From Ectopseudomonas chengduensis (GTDB lineage Bacteria > Pseudomonadota > Gammaproteobacteria > Pseudomonadales > Pseudomonadaceae): a DNA stretch of 64,000 nt. Shown here piece after piece: positions 58,199-64,000 of the stretch (its first letter is position 1; each line of letters begins with the position of its first letter). Below the pieces are notes generated by a model. It saw nothing but the letters and a program-made list of their open reading frames with translations. It did not search any database and was not told where the DNA came from. The stretch lies in assembly GCF_900102635.1 (NCBI RefSeq), contig NZ_FMZQ01000004.1:124001-188000 (forward strand), in the 5' to 3' direction. The position numbers and the translations under genes are program-made.

Positions 58199-58214
58199 TG
58201 GCACAGCCGCTGCA
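58199..58214 (+). promoter_or_regulatory. Sigma-54 promoter of rsr-rtcB operon
   Basis: TGGCACAGCCGCTGCA matches the -24/-12 consensus TGGCACG-N4-TTGCA except at two positions. It lies 41 nt before the rsr start, downstream of an AT-rich stretch (58060-58195) that could be bent by IHF. RtcR is the obvious activator. Confidence 0.8.
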
Positions 58215-58254
58215 ATAGTCCTGGCAACAACGGACAACACTGCGAGACGCCAAG

Positions 58255-59805
58255 ATGGCCAACTTCAACCTGTTCAACACCCGCCAAGCCCAACTGCCGG
58301 CCAGCGACACGCTGAACAAACAGCAGGCGCCGGCTTATGCCTACAAGCCCAAGCACAAGCTGGCCCAGCTGGCGGTCACCGGTTGCCTGAACCAGACCGT
58401 CTATGCCGATGCGCAAACCCAGTTGGACGAAGTGCTCAAGCTGGTCGGCGAGCTGGACGCCCGCTATGTGGCCAAAGCCGCGCTCTATGCCCGCAAGAAG
58501 GGCCACATGAAGGACATGCCGGCCCTGCTGCTGGCAGCCCTGGCCGCACAACGCTCGAGCCTGGTGCCGGCCTTGTTCGAGCAGGTAGTGGATAACGGCA
58601 AGATGCTGCGCACCTTCGTGCAGATCCTGCGTAGCTGCGTGACCGGACGCAAGTCGCTCGGTTCGCAGCCCAAGCGTCTGGTGCAGAACTGGCTGAACAC
58701 CGCCAGCGAACGCCAACTGCTGCAGGCCGCAGTCGGCAACCAGCCGTCGCTGGCCGACGTGGTGAAGATGGTTCACCCCAAGCCGAGCGAGGCCTGGCGT
58801 GAAGCCTTCTTCGCCTGGTTGATCGGCAAGCCGGCCGATGCTGCTGCCCTGCCGCCGTTGACCCACGCCCTGCTGGCGTTTCGCAGCGGCGCGAGCAGCG
58901 AGTTGCCGGACGTGCCGTTCCAACTGCTCGGCAACGAGACGCTGAGCGCGGCGCAATGGGCCGAACTGGCCGGTCGCATGGGTTGGCAGGCGCTGCGCAT
59001 GAACCTCAATACGCTGGTGCGCCATGGCGCATTCGCGGTCGAGGGCTGTGCCGAAATGGCGGCGCGGCGTCTGGCCGATGGCGAGGCAATCGGCAAGGCG
59101 CGGGTCTACCCGTACCAGTTGCTGGCGGCCTACCGCATGACCGGCGACGGCGTGCCAACGACGGTGCGCGAGGCGCTGCAGGATGCTCTGGAGCTGTCGC
59201 TGAGCAATGTACCGGCGCTGAGCGGTCAGGTGGTGGTATGCCCGGACGTATCCGGCTCGATGGCGAGCCCGGTGACCGGCTACCGCCAGGGCGCGACCAC
59301 TGCGGTGCGCTGCATCGACGTGGCGGCGCTGGTGGCCGCAGCGATCCTGCGCAAGCAGCCGCAGGCCCAGTTGCTGCCGTTCGAGAACAAAGTGGTGAAG
59401 ATGACGCTCAACCCGCGTGACAGCGTGATGAGCAACGCTTCGAGGCTGGCGGCGATCTGCGGCGGCGGCACCAGTTGCTCCGCCCCGCTGAAGCAGTTGG
59501 CCGATGCCAAGGCGAAAGTGGATACGCTGATTCTGGTTTCCGACAACGAATCCTGGATCGACGCCCGCCGCCATGGCGCCACCGAGACGCTGCGGCAGTG
59601 GGAGCGAATCAAGCAGTTCAACCCGCAAGCGCGGCTGATCTGCATCGACCTGCAACCCCATGGCACCACCCAGGCGCCGGATCGTGCGGATATCCTGAAT
59701 GTCGGCGGCTTCAGCGACGCGGTGTTCGACGTGGTGGCGCAGTTCGCCAGCGGTACCTTCGGCGCCGGCCACTGGGTCGACGCCATCGAGCAGATGGAGA
59801 TATGA
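58255..59805 (+). CDS. rsr: Rsr, Ro60/TROVE-domain RNA-binding protein
   Basis: This 516-residue protein has a TROVE HEAT-like ring (about 20-350) followed by a von Willebrand A domain with the MIDAS motif DVSGSM (near 329-334), then TILVS-type strands and a conserved C-terminus. It is the size and domain order of bacterial Ro orthologues, which form a donut that binds misfolded RNA and Y RNA and tethers Y RNA to PNPase. The first residues are MANFNLFNTR. It is the first gene of the sigma-54-controlled operon and precedes the Y RNA-like array. Confidence 0.93.
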   Translation: MANFNLFNTRQAQLPASDTLNKQQAPAYAYKPKHKLAQLAVTGCLNQTVYADAQTQLDEVLKLVGELDARYVAKAALYARKKGHMKDMPALLLAALAAQRSSLVPALFEQVVDNGKMLRTFVQILRSCVTGRKSLGSQPKRLVQNWLNTASERQLLQAAVGNQPSLADVVKMVHPKPSEAWREAFFAWLIGKPADAAALPPLTHALLAFRSGASSELPDVPFQLLGNETLSAAQWAELAGRMGWQALRMNLNTLVRHGAFAVEGCAEMAARRLADGEAIGKARVYPYQLLAAYRMTGDGVPTTVREALQDALELSLSNVPALSGQVVVCPDVSGSMASPVTGYRQGATTAVRCIDVAALVAAAILRKQPQAQLLPFENKVVKMTLNPRDSVMSNASRLAAICGGGTSCSAPLKQLADAKAKVDTLILVSDNESWIDARRHGATETLRQWERIKQFNPQARLICIDLQPHGTTQAPDRADILNVGGFSDAVFDVVAQFASGTFGAGHWVDAIEQMEI

Positions 59806-59809
59806 GAAC

Positions 59810-59835
59810 GCGCCCGGCCGACTGGGGCCGGGCGC
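59810..59835 (+). terminator. GC-rich hairpin after rsr
   Basis: GCGCCCGGCC (59810-59819) pairs with GGCCGGGCGC (59826-59835), a perfect 10-bp stem. No T-run follows, so it may separate rsr mRNA from the Y RNA array by processing or weak attenuation. Confidence 0.5.
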
Positions 59836-59853
59836 ACAGATCAACGATTCAAG

Positions 59854-59913
59854 CGTATTCGAATGCTGATGGGACTACATCCAAGACGTCTCATCACGAA
59901 CTTGTCGACTACG
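59854..59913 (+). ncRNA. Y RNA-like element 1 (no tRNA-like module)
   Basis: 60 nt. Outer stem CGTATTCGA/TCGACTACG (59854-59862, 59905-59913; one mismatch), internal loop ATGCT opposite ACGAACTTG, inner stem GATGGGAC/GTCTCATC (59868-59875, 59888-59895) and a 12-nt terminal loop. It has the CGAATGC...CTTGTCG signature shared with the other elements but carries only a simple hairpin where they carry tRNA-like arms. It could be a minimal Rsr-binding RNA. Predicted by hand folding only. Confidence 0.65.
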
Positions 59914-59919
59914 AGCGAA

Positions 59920-60007
59920 GGCACGAATGCCAGTGGCTGTACATCGGTTATGCCGGTTTCGATACCGGCCCGTGGCAACACGGAACAGTCACTTATCTTG
60001 TCGTGCC
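59920..60007 (+). ncRNA. Y RNA-like element 2 (T-arm plus capped acceptor)
   Basis: 88 nt. Outer stem GGCACGA/TCGTGCC (59920-59926, 60001-60007) is perfect, and inner stem GTGGCTGT/ACAGTCAC (59933-59940, 59985-59992) has one G-U. The effector has a T-arm-like hairpin GCCGGT-TTCGAT-ACCGGC (59952-59969) and a GCAA-capped hairpin CCGTG-GCAA-CACGG (59970-59983) in the position of an acceptor stem. No D-arm is seen. Internal loop ATGCCA opposite TTATCTTG keeps the signature. Confidence 0.7.
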
Positions 60008-60024
60008 ACCTGATTCACGGTTTT

Positions 60025-60150
60025 GCGACGAATGCCGGTGGAACTACATCCTTTTAAGATCGAGGTTGCGGGTTCGAATCCCGTCGGCTCCATCACTGGG
60101 GGGCCGTAGCTCAATGGGAGAGCGCGAGTTTCACCACTCGTTGTCGTCGC
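60025..60150 (+). ncRNA. Y RNA-like element 3 with permuted tRNA-like module
   Basis: 126 nt. Outer stem GCGACGA/TCGTCGC (60025-60031, 60144-60150) and inner stem GGTGGAACT/AGTTTCACC (60037-60045, 60127-60135). Module order: T-arm GCGGGTTCGAATCCCGT (60068-60084), acceptor 3' strand CGGCTCC (60085-60091), 8-nt loop, acceptor 5' strand GGGGCCG (60100-60106), TA, and D-arm GCTC-AATGGGA-GAGC (60109-60123). The acceptor is a full 7 bp. This is a tRNA cut open at the anticodon side and closed at the acceptor. Confidence 0.8.
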
Positions 60151-60161
60151 ATCTTTTTCAG

Positions 60162-60267
60162 GCAGCGAATGCCTTGGGTACTACATTGTGTCGCGGGTTC
60201 GAGCCCCGTCAGCCGCAAGGCTGTAGCTCAGTCGGTAGAGCAAATGTGCCCATCACCTCGTCGCTGC
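60162..60267 (+). ncRNA. Y RNA-like element 4 with permuted tRNA-like module
   Basis: 106 nt. Outer stem GCAGCGA/TCGCTGC (60162-60168, 60261-60267), inner stem TGGGTAC/GTGCCCA (60175-60181, 60246-60252). The T-arm is GCGGGTTCGAGCCCCGT (60193-60209), the acceptor is CAGCC-GCAA-GGCTG (60210-60223) with a GNRA tetraloop, then TA and the canonical D-arm GCTCAGTCGGTAGAGC (60226-60241). A T-rich stretch (60152-60158) separates it from element 3. Confidence 0.8.
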
Positions 60268-60299
60268 ACGGAGGCCCGCATCCACCATTTTTATTGACC

Positions 60300-60414
60300 C
60301 GGCGAATGCCGGTGGAACTACAGGACGTGAAGGTTGCGGGTTCGAATCCCGCCCCGGCAACGGGTAGCTCAACAGGATAGAGCGACGCGCATGTTTCACC
60401 AACGATTGTCGCCG
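60300..60414 (+). ncRNA. Y RNA-like element 5 with permuted tRNA-like module
   Basis: 115 nt. Outer stem CGGCGA/TCGCCG (60300-60305, 60409-60414), inner stem GGTGGAAC/GTTTCACC (60311-60318, 60393-60400). The T-arm is GCGGGTTCGAATCCCGC (60336-60352, perfect 5 bp), the acceptor is CCCG-GCAA-CGGG (60353-60364), then TA and the D-arm GCTC-AACAGGATA-GAGC (60367-60383). Internal loop ATGCC opposite AACGATTG. It ends 42 nt before rtcB, so the array and rtcB probably share one transcript. Confidence 0.8.
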
Positions 60415-60456
60415 CACTGCAAGCACGCTGGCCCAGCCAGCCCGAATTACGAGTGA

Positions 60457-61689
60457 ATGATGATGCAGAGCAAAACTTACAACCTGCTGGAAGTCGCAAA
60501 CGGCAAGCCAATCAAACTGTGGACGCAAGGCGTTCCGGTGGAGGAAGACGCCAAGCAGCAGTTGATGAACACCGCGAAGATGCCCTTCATCTTCAAGCAC
60601 CTGGCCGTGATGCCGGACGTGCACCTGGGTAAGGGCTCGACCATCGGCAGCGTGATCCCCACGGTCGGCGCGATCATCCCGGCTGCGGTCGGGGTGGATA
60701 TCGGTTGCGGCATGATCGCCGCGCGCACCTCGCTGATGGCGCACGACCTCCCGGATAACCTGGCCGGGCTGCGCGCCGCCATCGAGAAAGCCGTGCCGCA
60801 CGGGCGCAGCAACACGCGCGCCGGTCGTGATCGGGGAGCCTGGGAAAACGTGCCGGAGATGGCCGACCACGCCTGGTCGGCGCTGAGCGAGCGCTTCAAG
60901 GCGATCACCGACAAGTACCCGCGTTTGGAGAAAACCAACAATCGTAAGCACCTGGGAACCCTGGGTACCGGCAACCATTTCATCGAAGTCTGCCTGGATG
61001 AAGCAGGCCGCGTCTGGTTCATGCTGCACAGCGGTTCGCGCGGTGTGGGTAACGCCATCGGCAACCTGTTCATCGAACTGGCCCAGGCCGATATGCGCCA
61101 GCACATCGCCAACCTGCCGGATCGTGACCTGGCCTACTTCGAGGAAGGCAGCCAGCACTTCGATGACTATGTGGAAGCTGTGGGCTGGGCGCAGGACTTC
61201 GCCAAGCAGAACCGCGCGCTGATGATGCATGCGGTGATCGCGGCGGCACGCGGCGTGATCGTCAAACCGTTCGAGGTGGCCCTGGAGGCAGTGAACTGCC
61301 ACCACAACTACGTGCAGAAGGAACGTCACTTCGGTGAAGAGGTGCTGGTAACCCGTAAAGGCGCGGTGTCAGCGAAGAAGGGCGAACTGGGCATCATCCC
61401 CGGCTCCATGGGCGCCAAGAGCTACATCGTGCGCGGCCTGGGTAACGAGGAGGCGTTCTGCTCCTGCAGCCACGGCGCCGGGCGCACCATGAGCCGAACC
61501 AAGGCGAAGAAGGTCTTCACCATCGAAGATCAGATCCGCGCCACGGCTCATGTGGAATGCCGCAAGGACGCCGACGTGATCGACGAAATACCGATGGCCT
61601 ACAAGGACATCGATCAGGTAATGGACGCCCAGCGCGAGTTGGTGGAAGTGGTGCACACCCTGCGTCAGGTGGTGTGCGTGAAAGGATAG
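60457..61689 (+). CDS. rtcB: RtcB RNA ligase
   Basis: This 410-residue GTP- and Mn2+-dependent RNA ligase joins 2',3'-cyclic phosphate or 3'-phosphate ends to 5'-OH ends. Metal ligands are in VGVDIGCGM (about 73-81) and GTGNHF (about 169), and the guanylylated His is in SHGAGRTMSR (near 339; His337 in E. coli). The start has three ATGs in a row (60457, 60460 and 60463); I keep the first. It follows the Y RNA array by 42 nt in the RtcR-controlled operon. rtcA is not seen before the window ends. Confidence 0.94.
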   Translation: MMMQSKTYNLLEVANGKPIKLWTQGVPVEEDAKQQLMNTAKMPFIFKHLAVMPDVHLGKGSTIGSVIPTVGAIIPAAVGVDIGCGMIAARTSLMAHDLPDNLAGLRAAIEKAVPHGRSNTRAGRDRGAWENVPEMADHAWSALSERFKAITDKYPRLEKTNNRKHLGTLGTGNHFIEVCLDEAGRVWFMLHSGSRGVGNAIGNLFIELAQADMRQHIANLPDRDLAYFEEGSQHFDDYVEAVGWAQDFAKQNRALMMHAVIAAARGVIVKPFEVALEAVNCHHNYVQKERHFGEEVLVTRKGAVSAKKGELGIIPGSMGAKSYIVRGLGNEEAFCSCSHGAGRTMSRTKAKKVFTIEDQIRATAHVECRKDADVIDEIPMAYKDIDQVMDAQRELVEVVHTLRQVVCVKG

Positions 61690-61694
61690 AGACT

Positions 61695-63047
61695 ATGAAG
61701 CACCTGAAAGACTGGCTGCAGCGGCTAAATAGTCGCCCAGCGCCCGACAACTATTGGGAAAGCTATCGTCACCACGAGGCATTGGAGGTCCTAGCCGACT
61801 GCAAGGGCGAAGGCGACTGGCTCACGCTGAGCAGTCACCACAACGGTTTCGTGCGCGAGGTGGCGGTGCGTAAACTGAGCGAGTTGCCTTCACCAGAAGC
61901 CCTGGCCGCCCTGCTCGAACGGGTCAACGACTGGGTGCCGCAGGTACGCCAGTTGGCCAATGCGGGCGTGCAGCGCTATCTCGTACCCGAGCATACGCCA
62001 GCGTTGCTACATGCCCTGCAACCGCTGATGGCGCTTGCAGAACGCCAGCGTGCCGACCACAGAGAGACACTGGCGGCAGCACGCACGGTGTTGCAGGGTG
62101 CCGAAGTACGCGATGCAGTGCAGGCAGCGTTCCTCGTTCAACACGGCAAAAGCGCTCGGTTTCTGTTCGACCTGCTGCTGGAGGCAAGCGACGAGCCCGT
62201 CAGCCTGCTCGGCAAGGCACTGGCACACCGCGAGATGACGGTACGCCAGATGGCGGTTTCAGCCTGCCAGAGCCTGCCTGCGGAACAGGCAGTGCCGCTG
62301 CTGCAATTGGCACTGGCTACACCCGGTGCCAGCGTGCGGGTCAAGGCCATGCATGCGCTGCTGAGCCGGCTCGACGAGCCACGCGAGATGCTGCGTGATG
62401 CTCTGCTGGACGCCTCGCCGGCGGTCCGCAACCTGGCCCGCTGGGCGGCGCCACGCTGGCAACTCGATGCCGGCGAAGTGCTCGCAAAGCGACTGGACGC
62501 AGCCCTGCCCAAGTCCAAACGCGAATGGCTGGGCGTACTAGGCCTGGCCAGCGAACTGGAGGTCAGCCTGGATGAGTGCTGGCGTGCTGCGGCGCTACGT
62601 TCGCCCATGGCCAGCGTGCGCCTAGCGGCGTTAGTGAGCCTAAGCGACGAGCACCTGAGCGAGCAGTTGGCGATGCAGGATGATCCAGCCGACAAGGTCT
62701 TCGCCAAAGCCTGCGAATGTCTGGGCCGCCAACCCTGGGATGCACTGGAAGCGGAACTCGACAGGCGCCTGGATCGTGATTGGCAGCATCTACCGGACCA
62801 CCGCCGCGCCGCACTGATGGCGCTGCGGCCGCGCTGGCAACAGCTGGCCTACCTGCTGCGTCGCCTGGATAGCGAAGTGCAGCAGCGCGACTACTGGCTG
62901 GCCTGGATCGCCAACTGGTGCCAGCAGCAATACCTGATGGTCGACCCGACCACAGCGCCAGCCGAGCGCCGTAAGTTGCTTGCCCAGGTTGCCGAGCTGC
63001 AGGACAACGGTGCCCTGCCGCCAGATTGCGTGACACGCCTGGCGTGA
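61695..63047 (+). CDS. HEAT-repeat protein in RNA repair operon
   Basis: This 450-residue all-helical protein shows repeated helix pairs (for example VREVAVRKLSELPSPEALAALLERV near 55-80, VRQMAVSACQSLP, VRVKAMHALLSRL and VRNLARWAAPRW), typical HEAT repeats for protein or nucleic acid binding. There are no enzymatic motifs. I start at ATG 61695, 5 nt past the rtcB stop with AGGATAGAG upstream. The rtcB-HEAT gene pairing suggests a scaffold for the repair complex, which is inference. Confidence 0.8.
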   Translation: MKHLKDWLQRLNSRPAPDNYWESYRHHEALEVLADCKGEGDWLTLSSHHNGFVREVAVRKLSELPSPEALAALLERVNDWVPQVRQLANAGVQRYLVPEHTPALLHALQPLMALAERQRADHRETLAAARTVLQGAEVRDAVQAAFLVQHGKSARFLFDLLLEASDEPVSLLGKALAHREMTVRQMAVSACQSLPAEQAVPLLQLALATPGASVRVKAMHALLSRLDEPREMLRDALLDASPAVRNLARWAAPRWQLDAGEVLAKRLDAALPKSKREWLGVLGLASELEVSLDECWRAAALRSPMASVRLAALVSLSDEHLSEQLAMQDDPADKVFAKACECLGRQPWDALEAELDRRLDRDWQHLPDHRRAALMALRPRWQQLAYLLRRLDSEVQQRDYWLAWIANWCQQQYLMVDPTTAPAERRKLLAQVAELQDNGALPPDCVTRLA

Positions 63048-63095
63048 GAGAACCGCCAGCTCGAGGCAATGCGAATAGCAGAATGAGGTGAAGCC

Positions 63096-63674
63096 ATGCT
63101 GCAACCGATGCAAAGCCAGCGACTCGATGAACTGCGCACCCGCCTGGAAGAGGCGGGCTGCGTGTTCGACTTCGTGGTGTCCACGCTCGATCCGACCGCC
63201 ACACCCGGCGAAGCGGAGCATCGGCAGGTGCTGCAGATACTGTTCGAGCTCATCGAGGAGCTCGCTCGCCTTGGCCGACTTGAGCTGATTGCACAGGACT
63301 CGCGCTTTGCTAAACAACGCTGGCCTGACCTGACACCCGATTTTGCGCAAGCACGCCCGACGGCTTTCAACCTTATAGAGCTACATGAGCTGGCCAGTGA
63401 GGACGGCCTGCTGTGCCGCAATTTCCGCGACCCGCCCTACGGCACTCCGTTGCACGTGGCGGACTTTCGCGAATGGCTGCAAATGCTGCGGCTGTATCCA
63501 GAAGAAGGCATGCAGGTGCTCGATTGGGTCGGCAATGCAGATACAGAGCCGCAGCGCAGCACCTGGCGCAGCTACTTTGACGACGGCAAGGAATTGTGGG
63601 GCATTTGGTGCCTCACCCTATACAACCCGCGACGCCGGACATTGTCGGCGCTGGCCGCCAGCGCGACAGACTGA
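63096..63674 (+). CDS. Hypothetical protein in RNA repair operon
   Basis: This 192-residue soluble acidic protein begins MLQPMQSQRLDELRTRLEEAG and contains a Trp-rich stretch near its end (STWRSYFDDGKELWGIWCLTLYNPRRR). No domain is recognised. It is preceded by GAGGTG, lies 48 nt after the HEAT-repeat gene and 14 nt before the nucleotidyltransferase gene, so it belongs to the operon. Confidence 0.65.
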   Translation: MLQPMQSQRLDELRTRLEEAGCVFDFVVSTLDPTATPGEAEHRQVLQILFELIEELARLGRLELIAQDSRFAKQRWPDLTPDFAQARPTAFNLIELHELASEDGLLCRNFRDPPYGTPLHVADFREWLQMLRLYPEEGMQVLDWVGNADTEPQRSTWRSYFDDGKELWGIWCLTLYNPRRRTLSALAASATD

Positions 63675-63688
63675 ACAAGGATAGAGAA

Positions 63689-64000
63689 ATGAACATGCAA
63701 CAACGCCACCCGCTCAGCGACGCCATGCGCGCCCGGGTGTTGGTCGAACTCGAACGGCTAGAGCGCGAGCGCAACGTCAAAGTGCTCTATGCCTGCGAAT
63801 CGGGCAGCCGCGCCTGGGGCTTTGCCTCGCCGGACAGCGATTACGACGCGCGCTTCGTATACGTGGAAAAACCGGACTGGTTCGTCCAGGTGGATGCGCC
63901 GCGTGACGTGATCGAACGCCCACTGGACGACGAGCTGGACGTCAGCGGCTGGGAACTGCGCAAGACCCTCGGCCTGCTGCGCAAGTCCAACCCGACGCTG
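63689..64000 (+). CDS. Nucleotidyltransferase, Pol-beta superfamily (5' part only)
   Basis: This is the first 104 codons of a protein running off the window edge. It has the COG3541-type signature GSRAWGFASPDSDYDARFVYV (about 38-58), with GSxxxG followed by SDxDxR metal and nucleotide-binding residues, as in RNA repair cluster nucleotidyltransferases. It starts at ATG 63689 with AAGGATAGAG upstream. Its place in the rtc operon suggests nucleotide transfer to an RNA end, perhaps on a tRNA or tRNA-like RNA. Confidence 0.8.
   Translation, partial: MNMQQRHPLSDAMRARVLVELERLERERNVKVLYACESGSRAWGFASPDSDYDARFVYVEKPDWFVQVDAPRDVIERPLDDELDVSGWELRKTLGLLRKSNPTL

Noticed and set aside
60061..60390. Functional tRNA genes suggested by GGTTCGAATCC and TAGCTCAGTCGGTAGAGC
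   Set aside because: T-arm sequences precede D-arm sequences, no anticodon arm lies between a D-arm and the next T-arm, and the acceptor strands pair in permuted order with a closing loop. They are read as tRNA-like modules of Y RNA-like elements.
59854..60414. CRISPR array, because a motif recurs at intervals
   Set aside because: The recurring motifs are imperfect and explained by stems and loops; spacing is 60-140 bp, there are no uniform direct repeats, and no cas genes are present.

Overview
The window is chromosomal DNA from a GC-rich gammaproteobacterium, almost certainly a Pseudomonas of the P. mendocina / P. oleovorans type. The evidence is codon use, an AsrA-type second Lon next to a chagasin-type inhibitor, a run of genes I recall as PA4570-PA4577-like in P. 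aeruginosa, and the typical Pseudomonas intergenic palindromes. Gene density is high. No rRNA, functional tRNA, IS element, prophage or CRISPR array was seen.

Layout. 0.3-4.9 kb: a translationally coupled MacB-type ABC efflux operon (ATPase, permease, TolC-like channel, HlyD-like adaptor). 5.5-7.6 kb: a PraB-like secreted protein and a FadL-type porin. 7.8-9.7 kb: apeB and gmhA. 9.7-14.0 kb (minus strand): an operon of cupredoxin, GGDEF/EAL, DUF3034 and lipoprotein truncated haemoglobin. 14.1-18.8 kb: an AraC regulator, a membrane-anchored unknown, AsrA-type Lon and Icp. 19.0-22.0 kb: a YadGH-like ABC-2 exporter and a 2-hydroxyacid dehydrogenase. 22.2-36.6 kb: an aldarate (glucarate/galactarate) catabolic island with two gudD genes, garD, kdgD, GudP, a TctCBA transporter, a LysR regulator and a talarate/galactarate dehydratase. 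Most of it is bracketed by two copies of a structured repeat. 36.8-45.1 kb: two chemoreceptors, a PA4570-like gene, fklB, and a hybrid histidine kinase with an HD-GYP response regulator. 45.1-48.5 kb: a four-gene operon (DUF6482, exonuclease/GIY-YIG fusion, Fe-S-type photolyase, DUF2256) in which every junction is a GTGA start/stop overlap. 48.6-55.7 kb: YqhA, an unknown, a LonB-like protease, an MgtE-like protein, TraR/DksA and DUF4105.

The most interesting region is 55.8-64.0 kb, an RNA repair and Ro-ribonucleoprotein locus. rtcR (minus strand) faces a sigma-54 promoter that reads rsr (Ro60/TROVE), then an array of five tandem Y RNA-like elements, then rtcB, a HEAT-repeat protein, an unknown protein and a nucleotidyltransferase cut by the window edge. 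Each Y element has a covarying outer stem, a conserved internal loop (CGAATGC opposite TTGTCG or a close variant) and an inner stem. Three of the five carry a circularly permuted tRNA-like module: T-arm, then acceptor stem closed by a loop, then D-arm. One has only a T-arm-like hairpin plus a capped acceptor, and one has no module. A NADAR-family gene lies just downstream of rtcR. Enteric rsr-yrlBA-rtcBA loci are known, but a five-member graded array of this kind is the best candidate here for something undescribed.
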